This document shows positions 52,973 to 62,287 of a stretch of 64,000 nucleotides of DNA, piece after piece. Each line of letters begins with the position of its first letter. Position 1 is the first letter of the stretch. The position numbers were made by a program, and so were the translations under genes. The DNA is from Streptomyces sp. JJ38 (GTDB taxonomy: Bacteria; Actinomycetota; Actinomycetes; Streptomycetales; Streptomycetaceae): assembly GCF_019303475.1 (NCBI RefSeq), contig NZ_JABLSI010000001.1:178248-242247 (forward strand), read 5' to 3'. Under the pieces are notes generated by a model. That model saw nothing but the letters and a program-made list of their open reading frames with translations. It did no database searches and was not told the DNA's origin.

Positions 52973-53806
52973 ATGCCCCTGCACCCCTCCCAGCGAGACC
53001 GAGCCCGCACGCTCCGCGGGTTGGTCGACGACGGTCCGCTGCTCCTGCCCAACGCCTGGGACGCCGCGAGCGCGGCCGTGATCGCGGACGCCGGGGCGGC
53101 GGCCGTCGCCACGACGAGCGGGGGCGTGGCGTGGTCGTTGGGCCGCGGCGACGGGCACGGGCTGACCCGGGAACAGATGGCCGAGGCGGTGCGGCGCGTC
53201 GTGGCCGCCGTTGACGTGCCGGTCACGGCTGACGTCGAGGGCGGCTACGGTCCGGCGCCCGAGGACGTCGCCGCGACCGTCTCCGCCGTGGTCGCCGCCG
53301 GGGCCGTCGGCGTCAACCTGGAGGACTCGCGCGGGCCCGGGGAACTGTTCACCGCGCGGGAGCAGGGTGAGCGCATCCGGGCGGCCCGGGCGCGGGCCGA
53401 GCGGGACGGGCTGCCGGAACTCCTCGTCAATATCCGTACCGACGTCTACCTTTTCGGAGTGGGCGTCCCCGAGGAGCGGTTGGCCGACGTCCTCGCCCGG
53501 GCCGAGGTCTACGCCGAGGCCGGGGCCGACGGGTTGTTCGTCCCCGAACTGCTCGACCTCGAGGTGCTGGCCACCCTCACCGAGCGCTCGCCCCTGCCCG
53601 TCAACGCCCTGGCGGTCCCGGGTGGGCCGGGCGTCAAGGAGCTGGTCGCGGTGGGCGTCCGCCGGATCAGTCTCGGCACGGGCGTGGCCCAGGCCGCCTA
53701 CGCCGTGGCCCGCGCGGCCACCCGTGAGCTGCTGGACACCGGCACGTACTCCGCGCTGGCGGGCGGCCTGGACTACGGCACGCTCGACGGCCTCGTCGCC
53801 GGGTGA
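52973..53806 (+). CDS. Isocitrate-lyase/PEP-mutase-superfamily enzyme
   Basis: A 277-residue barrel protein: LLLPNAWDAASAAVIADAGA, TTSGGVAWSLGRGDG, VPVTADVEGGYGPAPEDVAA and VGVNLEDSRGPGELFT are superfamily blocks; the metal/substrate region is DVEGGYG. The loop after NLEDS lacks the EDKxxxxxNS motif of true phosphoenolpyruvate mutase, so a lyase or decarboxylase on 2-oxo/hydroxy diacids is more likely. The ATG follows GAGAGAAAGG. A broken partial copy lies at 49304-49636. It lies just upstream of the MocR gene, same strand. Confidence 0.88.
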   Translation: MPLHPSQRDRARTLRGLVDDGPLLLPNAWDAASAAVIADAGAAAVATTSGGVAWSLGRGDGHGLTREQMAEAVRRVVAAVDVPVTADVEGGYGPAPEDVAATVSAVVAAGAVGVNLEDSRGPGELFTAREQGERIRAARARAERDGLPELLVNIRTDVYLFGVGVPEERLADVLARAEVYAEAGADGLFVPELLDLEVLATLTERSPLPVNALAVPGGPGVKELVAVGVRRISLGTGVAQAAYAVARAATRELLDTGTYSALAGGLDYGTLDGLVAG

Positions 53807-53998
53807 GGCCGACGGGAACACCCTCGGGTGCCGGTCCGGCTAGGCTTACGTGAGGTGTTTCCGACGACGCGTCCGGCCCGGGCCGTCGCGCCACGCGTGC
53901 CGCATCCGGTGACCGGCTGGGGCGCCAGCCCAGGAGTTGACGATGCCCCCAGCGCCGTTCACCGGCACGACGGCTCGCCGACGTCGGCGAGCCGCCCG

Positions 53999-55420
53999 GT
54001 GAGCGCGATACCGCGGGCTCACACCCTGGACCTGCATCTGGAGCTCGACCTGCGGCAGCGGCGCGGCCGGCGGGAGCAGCTCGTGGCGGCCCTGCGGCGG
54101 GCGGTCGAGTCCGGCCGTCTGCCGCCGGGAGCCCGCCTGCCCTCCTCCCGCAGCGTCGCGGCCGAGTTCGGTATCGCCCGCGGCACCGTCGTCGCCGCCT
54201 ACCAACTCCTCCTCGCCGAGGGCTACCTGGAGACCGTGCAGGGCTCGGGCACCCGGGTGGTCGGCACCGTGCCCCCGACTCCCCGGGCCGCCGCTCGGTC
54301 TGCTCTCACTCCCTCACCCGTGGCCCGCAACGCGCGGCGGTACAGCTTCCAGCCGGGCATGCCCGACGTCACGCTGTTCCCGCGCAACGCCTGGATCAAG
54401 TCGACCCAGCACGTGCTCACGACGGTTCCGGCCGAGGCCCTGGACTACGGAGATCCCCGGGGCCGCATCGAGCTGCGCCAGGCCCTGGCCGACTATCTGG
54501 CCCGGAGCCGCGGCGTGATCACGCAGCCCGAGCGGATCGTCATCTGTCACGGCTTCACCCAGGCGCTCGGCCTCATCACCACCGTGCTGGCCGAGCACGG
54601 GGTGGACACGGTCTCCGTGGAGAACCCGTGCTACCCGCTGTTTAGGGACGTCATCCAGCTCGCCGGGCTAGGCGTCCACACCGTCGACGTCGACGGGGAC
54701 GGGCTGCTGCCGGCCGGACTCGCCGGCGGCGCCGCGGTCGTCACCCCGATCCACCAGTACCCGCTGGGCGTCAACCTGGCCACCGAGCGCCGCAGGGCGC
54801 TGGTCGACTGGGCCAAGGACGTCGACGCGGTGATCGTGGAGGACGACTACGACAGCGAGTTCCAGTACGGGAAGCAGCGGGTGGGTACGCTGCAGCCCAT
54901 GGCGCCCGACCGCGTCATCTACGCGGGGACCACCAGCAAGACGCTGGCCCCCGGCATCCGGCTGTCCTGGCTCGCGGTTCCTGCGGACTGGGTCGAACGG
55001 ATCACCAGCGCCAAGCGGATCGCCGACCGGCACACCGCGGCCCTCACCCAGATGGTCATGGCGGACCTGCTGCTGTCGGGCGCCTACGACCGGCACATCC
55101 GGCAGTGCCGCGACCACTACCGCAGGCGGCGGGACCAGCTCAGCGGGGCGCTGGCCGAGCACGCGCCGACGGCCTGGCTGGCGGGGGAGAGCGCCGGGCT
55201 GCACGCCCTCGTCCGCTGGTCTCCGGAGGGGCCGGCGGAGCGCGAGGTGGTGCGGGCGGCGCGCAGCGAGTCCCTCACCGTCGTCGGGCTCGGCGGTTAC
55301 TGGGGCACTCCCGGCCCGCACGCGCCCGGGCTCGTCATCGGGTACGCCACGCCGCCGCGGCACGCGTTCGCCGGAGCCCTGGACGCGCTGAGCCGGGTCC
55401 TCGCCCGCTGCTTCGGCTGA
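53999..55420 (+). CDS. MocR-family regulator (GntR HTH + aminotransferase fold)
   Basis: A 473-residue MocR/PdxR-type protein. The GntR winged helix spans LVAALRRAVESGRLPPGARL, PSSRSVAAEFGIARGTVVAA and LLAEGYLETVQGSGTRVVG. The fold-type I domain has the PLP lysine in YAGTTSKTLAPGIRLSWLAV and the VEDDYDSEFQYG block. Start: GTG at 53999 gives a family-length N-terminus; the frame is open further upstream with no similarity. MocR proteins bind direct-repeat sites near target genes. Its convergent neighbours are the CreE/CreD-like genes, whose upstream region has such repeats. Confidence 0.9.
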   Translation: MSAIPRAHTLDLHLELDLRQRRGRREQLVAALRRAVESGRLPPGARLPSSRSVAAEFGIARGTVVAAYQLLLAEGYLETVQGSGTRVVGTVPPTPRAAARSALTPSPVARNARRYSFQPGMPDVTLFPRNAWIKSTQHVLTTVPAEALDYGDPRGRIELRQALADYLARSRGVITQPERIVICHGFTQALGLITTVLAEHGVDTVSVENPCYPLFRDVIQLAGLGVHTVDVDGDGLLPAGLAGGAAVVTPIHQYPLGVNLATERRRALVDWAKDVDAVIVEDDYDSEFQYGKQRVGTLQPMAPDRVIYAGTTSKTLAPGIRLSWLAVPADWVERITSAKRIADRHTAALTQMVMADLLLSGAYDRHIRQCRDHYRRRRDQLSGALAEHAPTAWLAGESAGLHALVRWSPEGPAEREVVRAARSESLTVVGLGGYWGTPGPHAPGLVIGYATPPRHAFAGALDALSRVLARCFG

Positions 55421-55421
55421 C

Positions 55422-55461
55422 CTGGCCGCCCTCGCGGGGCGGACACCAGGAGGGCGGCCAG
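55422..55461. terminator. Bidirectional terminator hairpin
   Basis: CTGGCCGCCCT and AGGGCGGCCAG (11 bp, perfect) flank an 18-base loop, between the MocR stop (+) and the lyase stop (-). No strong T-run. Confidence 0.6.
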
Positions 55462-55472
55462 GAGAGGTCCGG

Positions 55473-56885
55473 CTAGTGGAGGGCGCGGTCGACCAACGTC
55501 CCCGCCGCGCCCACATAGCCCTCGGGGTCGCACAGGGCCTCGATCCGCTCCCGGCCCAGCGCCCGCGCCACCGCGGGGATCTCCGCGAGAATCCGGGCCA
55601 GCGGCGCCCCGGTACGGGCGGAGCGCGCCGAGGCCTCGGTGAGCAGTCGCCTCGCCTCGGCCTTCCCGAGCCGGGGCGCCAGATGGGCGGTCACGCGCTC
55701 GGAGACGAGCTGACTGCCGGTCAGCTCCAGGTTGGCCGCCATGCGTTCCGGGTGCACGGCCAGCCCCTCGGTGAGCTCGACGGCCGTGTGGGCGGCGCCC
55801 CCGGTCAGCCGCAGAGCCTCGCGCAGCAGCTGCCACTCGGCGTGCCACGCCCCGCCGGACCTCTCGTCCTCGGCCATCAGGCACTGCGTCAGCCCCGTGC
55901 AGAGGGCGGGAACCTGGAGCGCCGCACTGCGGATCAGCGTGGCCAGGACCGGGTTCCGCTTGTGCGGCATGGCGGAGGATGCGCCCCGGCCCTCACGGGC
56001 CTGCTCGGCCACCTCCCCGATCTCGGTGCGGGAGAGCGTCTGCACATCCAGGGCCAGCTTGCCGAGGGCCCCGGCGGTGAAGGCGAGGGCGGCGGCGAGG
56101 TCGGCGACGGGCGTGCGCAGCGCGTGCCAGGGGAGCGGCGGCCGGGCGAGCCCCGTCTCCGCGGCGAAGGCGTCCAGCAGCTTGTCGGGGTAACTCTCGG
56201 GCTCCACCGGGTCCGTGCCGTCCACCCCTTCCGCGTCCACCCGGGCGTACTCCAGATACCCCGCCAGCGTGCCCGCGGCTCCGCCGAGCGAGAGGGGGAG
56301 CCCGCCGTCGAGTACGCGGTCGACGCGGTCGTGCGCGTCGAGGAGGAGCTGCCGCCAGCCGGCCGCCTTGAGGCCGAAGGTGGTCGGAACCGCCTGCAGG
56401 GCCAGGGTCCGGCCCGCCATGGCCGTGTCGCGGTGCTCGTGTGCCATCCGCCCCAGCGCCTCGGCCGCACGGCACAGATCGGCCCGGATCAGCTCCAGAG
56501 CCCTCCGGGCGACCAGCATCGCGCCGGTGTCGAGGATGTCCTGGCTGGTCGAGCCGCGGTGGACGTACTCGGCCGCCGCCGGGTCGTCCGCCGCCACGGC
56601 GGCCGTCAGCGCCCGTACCAGAGCGACGACCGGATTGGCCGTCTCCCGCGACTCCACGGCCAGCGCCCGGACGTCGAAGCGTTCGGCACGGGCCGCCGCG
56701 GTGATCGCCTTGGCGCGGGCTGCGGGCACGGTGCCGAGCGTGGCCTGCGCCCGGACCAGTGCGGCCTCGGCGTCGAGCATCGCCTGCAGCCAGGCGACGT
56801 CGGCGACGGCCGACTCGACCGGCGTGCCGGCGCGTACCGGGGAGAGGAGACCGGAGTCGGGCTGCCGGTCGTCGGGCGCGGTCAT
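55473..56885 (-). CDS. creD: Nitrosuccinate-lyase-like (CreD-type) aspartase/fumarase-family enzyme
   Basis: A 470-residue lyase with EYVHRGSTSQDILDTGAM, and the signature GRGASSAMPHKRNPVLATL containing the catalytic serine loop. The family includes adenylosuccinate lyase, carboxymuconate cycloisomerase and CreD. Its coupling (ATGA overlap) to a CreE-like FAD monooxygenase is the arrangement of the aspartate-nitrosuccinate pathway, in which CreD splits nitrosuccinate into nitrite and fumarate. No protocatechuate genes are nearby, which argues against PcaB. The activity is inferred from the pair, not from diagnostic residues. Confidence 0.75.
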   Translation of the reverse strand: MTAPDDRQPDSGLLSPVRAGTPVESAVADVAWLQAMLDAEAALVRAQATLGTVPAARAKAITAAARAERFDVRALAVESRETANPVVALVRALTAAVAADDPAAAEYVHRGSTSQDILDTGAMLVARRALELIRADLCRAAEALGRMAHEHRDTAMAGRTLALQAVPTTFGLKAAGWRQLLLDAHDRVDRVLDGGLPLSLGGAAGTLAGYLEYARVDAEGVDGTDPVEPESYPDKLLDAFAAETGLARPPLPWHALRTPVADLAAALAFTAGALGKLALDVQTLSRTEIGEVAEQAREGRGASSAMPHKRNPVLATLIRSAALQVPALCTGLTQCLMAEDERSGGAWHAEWQLLREALRLTGGAAHTAVELTEGLAVHPERMAANLELTGSQLVSERVTAHLAPRLGKAEARRLLTEASARSARTGAPLARILAEIPAVARALGRERIEALCDPEGYVGAAGTLVDRALH

Positions 56886-58843
56886 GAGGCCACCTCCACA
56901 CGCGTGGACTCGGGCTGCCGGGCCGCCGGGCCCAGCGCCAGGACGGTACGGGCGATGGCGTCGGCGTCACCCAGGCTGACGGAGTCGACGCCGGGGCGTG
57001 CCGCGGCCGCCGTCACCCAGTGCACGGACTCGGTCGGCACGCCGTGCGCGAAGCGCCGCGGGTGAGGGCGGCCGTGGGCGTCGACGAGGCGGCTGGGGCG
57101 AGGCGTCACCGTCATCCCGCCCGTCTCGTAGCGGACTCCGCAGCCGCCGTCGATCCGGAACGGCGTGGCCTGTCCCCCGTCCCGCAGCCGGCGCATCAGC
57201 GGGTCGGCCGTACGGCGCAGGTCGGGTTCGGGCAGCCGGGCCTCGATCAGCACGCGGGCCCTGACCGGCGGTGCCGGTATCCGCTCCGAGACGCAGACGA
57301 AGGCCGGATCGCGCGTGTCCACCCGGATCGTCGCTCCGGGACCGGTCACCTGGAGGACTCCCGCCCGGATCAGGGCGATCATCTGCTCGATGCGGAAGGC
57401 CGGAGGGCCGATCGACGTGAACGCGTTGAGCGGCGTGTACCAGCCGTCCAGTTCGTCGCGGTGGGAGTTCCCGTCCAGCCCACCGTGGTCGACGGCGAGC
57501 CGTACCTCGTTGCGCAGGTCGCGCAGGACGTCGAGGGCCGCCTTGACCGGATCGCTGACGTTTCCGCCGCGTGCCTGCCGGACGTCCCGCTCCAGGTAGG
57601 CGATGAGCCAGGTGTGGAACGCCTCCCGGTCGGTGAACGCCGTCCCGGCGCAGGGGTGGGCGAGCCGTTCCCAGTTCCAGCGGCTGTCCTGCGGTATGCC
57701 GAAGGCGTCCAGCACCTCGCCCCGGTGCTCCGGCCGTTCGGCCGCCAGATACAGCTCGGTGAACGCCGCCCGGTCGGCCTCGCGACCCCGCCGGGCCAGC
57801 AGTGTCTCGTAGTAGACGCTTTCGACCTCGCGGGAGATCAGGGGCCACAGGTCGGTGCCGAAGTAGATCCGGTCGCCGTCCTTCGCCCGCTGCCGGAGCC
57901 CGGCGATGCGCTCGGCGGTGAGCAGCCTCGGGAAGTAGCGCCCGTGCGCCCCCTTCTCGTTCTCGCCCCTGGCGTGGTAGGGAATGCCGCGCCGCGAGGT
58001 GGCGCACAGCAGCGGTTCCAGACCGGAGGGTTCGTAGACGAGGCTTCCGCCCCGCCGTGTGAACGTCCCGCCGCGGCCGCTGGTGAAGAGCGCCAGATAG
58101 TCGAAGAAGTTCAGCCCCAGGCCGCGCAACAGGACGGTGTCCCGTGGCGTGACGGCGCCGAGCTCGACGTCGGCCGGGTTGGCCGGGGCGACGTAGTGGA
58201 GCCCGAGCTCGTGGGCCCTGGCGTTCAGCGCCCGCTCCTCGGCGCCGAGTTCGGCTGCGACGTGGCCCTGGGAGAGGACCACGGCGTCGAGCCTTCGGAG
58301 CAGCCGTCCGTTCTCCAGCCGGATGCTCTGCTCGGGCACCTCCTCGGTACCGCCGGTGAGGGCCACGGCCCGGCTCCGGTGAGTGGTGATCTCCACGTGA
58401 GGCGGTGCGTCGCGGCACACGCGTCTGAACATCTCACGCAGGTAGGCGCCGAAGAACGCGCGCGTGGGGTAGTCGTCCGGGCCGAGCGACCCGGCTTCGG
58501 CCAGGGTCGGCGCGTCCTGCGGGCCGAGGCCCGTCGCGCCGGAGGCGCGCAGTTCCTCCGCCCAGGCGTACAGGCTGGGGCCGGGCTCGACCGGACCGTC
58601 CATCGTCACGGTGAGATCCGTGAACACGGTGATCTGGGAGGCCACGGTGTTCATGAGCAGTTCGCGGGACTGGTCGGTGCGCCAGACGGCGCCGGCGCCC
58701 GCCGGCCACGGGTCGACGAGGTGGAGGCGGACGCCCTGAACCGACGGGGTGTGGCGGGCGTTGGCGCACAAACGTTCCAGCACGGCGAGGCCGCGCGGGC
58801 CGACTCCGACGACGGCTATCGACAAGGCTCGGGTGGCTGCCAA
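56882..58843 (-). CDS. creE: FAD-dependent L-aspartate N-monooxygenase-like (CreE-type)
   Basis: A 653-residue protein with N-terminal FAD motif SIAVVGVGPRGLAVLERLCA and further FAD_NAD_binding (PF13454-like) blocks: GAGAVWRTDQSRELLMNTVA, VVLSQGHVAAELG, LLRGLGLNFFDYLALFTSGR. Length and architecture fit the CreE/FzmM monooxygenases that oxidise L-aspartate to nitrosuccinate. First gene of a two-gene operon with the CreD-like lyase. The nitrite made by the pair normally feeds diazo or N-N bond formation, but no such tailoring genes are visible. Start ATG at 58843 sits behind a GAGG-like sequence. Confidence 0.75.
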   Translation of the reverse strand: MAATRALSIAVVGVGPRGLAVLERLCANARHTPSVQGVRLHLVDPWPAGAGAVWRTDQSRELLMNTVASQITVFTDLTVTMDGPVEPGPSLYAWAEELRASGATGLGPQDAPTLAEAGSLGPDDYPTRAFFGAYLREMFRRVCRDAPPHVEITTHRSRAVALTGGTEEVPEQSIRLENGRLLRRLDAVVLSQGHVAAELGAEERALNARAHELGLHYVAPANPADVELGAVTPRDTVLLRGLGLNFFDYLALFTSGRGGTFTRRGGSLVYEPSGLEPLLCATSRRGIPYHARGENEKGAHGRYFPRLLTAERIAGLRQRAKDGDRIYFGTDLWPLISREVESVYYETLLARRGREADRAAFTELYLAAERPEHRGEVLDAFGIPQDSRWNWERLAHPCAGTAFTDREAFHTWLIAYLERDVRQARGGNVSDPVKAALDVLRDLRNEVRLAVDHGGLDGNSHRDELDGWYTPLNAFTSIGPPAFRIEQMIALIRAGVLQVTGPGATIRVDTRDPAFVCVSERIPAPPVRARVLIEARLPEPDLRRTADPLMRRLRDGGQATPFRIDGGCGVRYETGGMTVTPRPSRLVDAHGRPHPRRFAHGVPTESVHWVTAAAARPGVDSVSLGDADAIARTVLALGPAARQPESTRVEVAS

Positions 58844-58909
58844 AACGTGCTCCTCACGGGAGAGGGAAGCAGGGCTGCCGATGAAGCTAGGTCACCCGAC
58901 CGGGCCTGA

Positions 58910-58943
58910 ATGGTCCACTTTTCCGCGGCTCACATGGTCCACT
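58910..58943. promoter_or_regulatory. Two direct repeats upstream of creE (MocR-site candidate)
   Basis: ATGGTCCACT occurs twice on the plus strand (58910-58919 and 58934-58943), 24 bases start to start, 67 bases before the creE-like ATG on the minus strand. MocR regulators of the PdxR kind bind direct repeats that often contain a TGGWCC core. The MocR gene at 53999-55420 is the nearest candidate. Confidence 0.6.
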
Positions 58944-59054
58944 CGCCCGCTGTGAGGCGCGCGCCGGGACGTCCGGAGCGGCTGCCTCGCGGCGGTGTGC
59001 CGCCCCGGGACGGTGCGGCACACGAGCAGGGGCCGGCGCGGCGGTGGGAACGGC

Positions 59055-59096
59055 GTGGAGCCGTGGCTCCGCGCTTGCGCGCCACCACGGCTCCAC
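59055..59096 (-). terminator. Terminator hairpin of the GH31 gene
   Basis: GTGGAGCCGTGG and CCACGGCTCCAC (12 bp, perfect) flank an 18-base loop, 18 bases past the GH31 stop. It lies between that stop and the creE promoter region, isolating the two units. Confidence 0.65.
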
Positions 59097-59113
59097 TCCC
59101 CGTCGACCCCGGG

Positions 59114-62100
59114 TCAGCCCGTGGGCGTCCAGCGCTGGTCTGCCGTGCCGGAACAGCGGGCCGTCTTCAGTTCGGTGCCGTTGGCGGTGGCCGATCCGAC
59201 GGGCGCGAGGCAGCGGCCGCCGCTGGTGACGGCCGACTCGGGCCCGAGCCGCCACTGCTGGGTGGCGGAGCCGTCGCAGGGCTGGACGGTGACGGGGTTG
59301 GTGGCGGCGTCCAGGCAGACACCGTCCTTGCCGGTGAGGGCGCCGTCGTCGGCGAACGTCCAGCGCTGGTTGGGGCCTCCGTGGCACGGGTACAGGGTGG
59401 GCTCGACGCCCGGGCTGGTGTCACTGTGGGGGATGTCGACGCACGTGGACGAGGCGCCGTTCACCAGGGTGACGTCCGTCGGCGGCGGGACGGCGGCGCC
59501 GGTCGCGGAGATCTCGGCCGCGCTGGTCCAGGGGCCGCTGTCCCCGGCCTCGGTGAGAGCCCTGAGCCGCAGGTAGCGCCCGGTCTTCGGCTTGAGGGCG
59601 ATGGACTTCTCCGCCGCGGTGTCGGCGAACGCGCCCGTCGCCACCGGGCTGCCCCAGTCGCCGGTGGTGTCGGAGACGTAGACCTCGTACGAGCCGATCC
59701 GACCGTTGTCGCCGCCGTCCTGCCGGGGCAGATAGCTCAGGCCGTCCACGGCGTAGCGGGCGCCGAGGTCGAGCTGGATCTCGTGGGGCAGCGGGTCGGG
59801 GCTGTTGCTCCAGGCGGTGTGCCAGTGCGTGGCCCGGTCGCCGTCGATCGCGTTCGCGGCCGCCCCGTCCTCGCCCTTCGTCTCCTCGCTGTCGGCGTGG
59901 ACGACGCTCCAGTCGCCGCGGGGGATCGGCGTCCCGGCGTCGTCGGGGATCTCGGTGGACGGGAGCAGCGTGACGCCGGAGGCGGTGACGGTGAACGCGC
60001 CGGAGTGGCCGCCCGCCTTGACCCACAGGAGGCCCGAGCGGTCCTCCGGGTCGAAGAACCAGCCGCTCTCGGCCGCGTCGTAGGCGCTCTTGGAGGCGAG
60101 CTCTCCGATCTCCGCCCCGTCCACCGTGACGGCCGAGGGCGCGGTGGCCACGTGAACGGTGAACTCGTAGTCCCGGGACGCGGGCTTGCCGTCGTAGGAG
60201 CCGGTGGCCGCACCGACGTCGATGCTCACGTCCCCGGTACCGGCGGCCGGTGCGGCGACGTCGACCCGCTGGGTGGCGAAGGCGCCCTCGCGGTGGGCGC
60301 GGGTGACACCGTCGTCCTCGTAGAGGGTGAAGTCGGAGCTTCCGCGCGGATAGACGTCGTAGGTGAGCTGGTCGACGGGCTTCTCGCCGGTGTGGTTCAT
60401 CTGCGGCCACATCGGCACGATGCTCCCGCCCCTGACGAACAGCGGCAGGGTGTCCAGCGGCGCGGAGTAGCCGCTGAGCCAGCCCGGGCCGGAGTAGGTG
60501 GTGCCGGTCCAGTAGTCGGTCCACGTCCCGGCGGGCAGGTAGATGCCGTCGCGGGTGGCGGTGTCGGAGACCACGGGGGCGACGAGGAAGGAGTCGCCGG
60601 CCATGAACTGCCCGCTGGTGAGGTTGCCGCGGGCCACCGGGTCGTCCGGGTACTCCAGGACCATGGCCCGGGTGGCGGGCACACCCGTCTGGCTGGCGTG
60701 GTGGCTCATCGTGTAGTGGTACGGCATCAGCCGCATCTTGAGCTTCAGGTACGTGCGGTTGATGGAGCGGTAGGGGTCGCTGAAGCGCCAGGGCTGCTTG
60801 TCCTGGTAGCCGGCCTCGGGATGGGTGGCGCCCCAGCCGGACATGGTCATGAACGCCGGGGTGAACGCCTTCCACTGCAGGTCGCGCACGTACGTCTCGG
60901 GGCTGCCGCCGAAGATGCCGTCGACATCACCGGCCGCGTAGTTGTGGCCGGAGAGCCCGGCGCCGGCGATGGCCGGGACGTGCCAGCGCATGTCGTCCCA
61001 GGTGCCGTGTGTGTCGCCGGTCCACACGACCGCGTTGCGCTGGGTGCCGGCCCAGCCGTCGACCGTCCACACGAAGCGGCGGGCGTCGGAGTTGTCCTCG
61101 ATGCCGTCGACGGCCTGCTGGACGCCGTCGAAGGCGTACTCGTAGCCGCTGCCGATCCAGGCCACGTCCGTCTTGACGCCACGGCTCCCGGCGACGCCGA
61201 CCTCCTCGTCGATGGAGTCCAGACCGGTGGATGTCCACAGCCCGGTCCTGAAGCCCAGCTCCGCCAGGCCCGCGACGGTCTCCGGCAGCTCGGTGTGGCC
61301 GCAGCCGTAGCCGTCGTTGGGCAGGAACCATCCCGAGGGCATGTCGGCGGCCCGGGCGTCGGCGGCGTAGCCGAGCACGTCCGGCGTGGTCTGGTGGCGT
61401 GCCCGGTCGTGGTCGCCGGTGTAGTCCGGGTTGGAGGCGTTCCAGCAGTCGGCGTTGCCCAGCTCGAAGCCCCACAGCGGCGCGAGGAACGGCTTGCCGC
61501 TGACGTCGGTGTACGCGTCCAGCACGCCTTTGAGGGAGTCGCCGACGAAGTACCAGGCGTCGAAGCGGCTCTCGTCGTGGGCGAAGACGCTTGGCGCGGT
61601 GAAGGAATAGCTTCCGGGCGCCCAGGTGTTGCGCATGACGCCGTAGCCGTTGGTGGACATGTAGAACGGCGCCGGGCTGGCGTTGGAGTTCTCCCGCCAG
61701 GCGTTGTCCACGGCGATGGGAACCGTCTTGCCGCGCAGCGCCCACTCGCCCAGCCGCAGCCCCGTCCCGTAGAACTGCTCGTCGGCGCCCCGGGCGAGGC
61801 GCTGGCTGGTCTGCGTGCCGGTCCAGGACAGCGGCTCGGACTCCCGCCAGACGAGGGTTCCGTCGGCCCGGTGGACGGAGAAGGTGAGCGGAGACTTGTC
61901 GACCGTGATCGACAGCGCCGGGGTGGTGATGCGGTACTGCCCGTTCTCGTCGCTGAGGCTGGACGACACCGGTCCGAAGTCGGTCGTGACGGCCAGTTTG
62001 CTCCCCGCGGGGTCGTCGGCGAAGGTGCCGTCGGGGGAGAGCCAGATCCGGAAGACGTCCTCCCGCGCCAGCTGGACCCGCACCGTGGCCGCGTGCGTCG

Positions 62101-62287
62101 TACTGATCGTGTAGGTGTTCCCCGACCGGGTGACGCCGGTGACGTCGCCCGGGGTCGCCGCCGCGGCCGGGCCCGTCGGGCCGGCGACGGTGAAGAGCGC
62201 CGCCACCATGGCCCCGACGAGTGTGAGGATGCCGGGACGCCTGCCGTGCCGCCGCCTTCTCCGGGCCCCTCGCGCGCGTCGTCTCAT
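59114..62287 (-). CDS. Secreted GH31 glycosidase with F5/8C-like and ricin-B-like modules
   Basis: A 1057-residue exported enzyme. An Arg-rich N-terminus and hydrophobic stretch end at about residue 43 (GPAAAA), as in a Tat- or Sec-type signal. The GH31 domain shows FLAPLWGFELGNADCW, KTDVAWIGSGYEYAFDG (nucleophile region), VWTGDTHGTWDDMRWHVPA (acid/base region) and GWGATHPEAG. A discoidin/F5-8C (CBM32-like) module follows (NAIDGDRATHWHTAWSNS, EIQLDLGARYAVDGLSYLP), then a ricin-B (CBM13-like) end with QRWTF/QQWRL repeats. It would release alpha-linked sugars from a polysaccharide or glycoprotein outside the cell. Exact sugar unknown. Start ATG behind GGAGAGG. Confidence 0.9.
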   Translation of the reverse strand: MRRRARGARRRRRHGRRPGILTLVGAMVAALFTVAGPTGPAAAATPGDVTGVTRSGNTYTISTTHAATVRVQLAREDVFRIWLSPDGTFADDPAGSKLAVTTDFGPVSSSLSDENGQYRITTPALSITVDKSPLTFSVHRADGTLVWRESEPLSWTGTQTSQRLARGADEQFYGTGLRLGEWALRGKTVPIAVDNAWRENSNASPAPFYMSTNGYGVMRNTWAPGSYSFTAPSVFAHDESRFDAWYFVGDSLKGVLDAYTDVSGKPFLAPLWGFELGNADCWNASNPDYTGDHDRARHQTTPDVLGYAADARAADMPSGWFLPNDGYGCGHTELPETVAGLAELGFRTGLWTSTGLDSIDEEVGVAGSRGVKTDVAWIGSGYEYAFDGVQQAVDGIEDNSDARRFVWTVDGWAGTQRNAVVWTGDTHGTWDDMRWHVPAIAGAGLSGHNYAAGDVDGIFGGSPETYVRDLQWKAFTPAFMTMSGWGATHPEAGYQDKQPWRFSDPYRSINRTYLKLKMRLMPYHYTMSHHASQTGVPATRAMVLEYPDDPVARGNLTSGQFMAGDSFLVAPVVSDTATRDGIYLPAGTWTDYWTGTTYSGPGWLSGYSAPLDTLPLFVRGGSIVPMWPQMNHTGEKPVDQLTYDVYPRGSSDFTLYEDDGVTRAHREGAFATQRVDVAAPAAGTGDVSIDVGAATGSYDGKPASRDYEFTVHVATAPSAVTVDGAEIGELASKSAYDAAESGWFFDPEDRSGLLWVKAGGHSGAFTVTASGVTLLPSTEIPDDAGTPIPRGDWSVVHADSEETKGEDGAAANAIDGDRATHWHTAWSNSPDPLPHEIQLDLGARYAVDGLSYLPRQDGGDNGRIGSYEVYVSDTTGDWGSPVATGAFADTAAEKSIALKPKTGRYLRLRALTEAGDSGPWTSAAEISATGAAVPPPTDVTLVNGASSTCVDIPHSDTSPGVEPTLYPCHGGPNQRWTFADDGALTGKDGVCLDAATNPVTVQPCDGSATQQWRLGPESAVTSGGRCLAPVGSATANGTELKTARCSGTADQRWTPTG

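Noticed and set aside
52973-53806. PEP mutase suggesting a phosphonate cluster next to CreE/CreD (as in fosfazinomycin)
   Set aside because: The EDKxxxxxNS signature is absent (NLEDSRGPG instead) and no phosphonopyruvate decarboxylase or other phosphonate gene is present.
55473-56885. 3-carboxymuconate cycloisomerase (PcaB) of protocatechuate degradation
   Set aside because: No other pca gene is nearby and the gene is coupled to a CreE-type monooxygenase.
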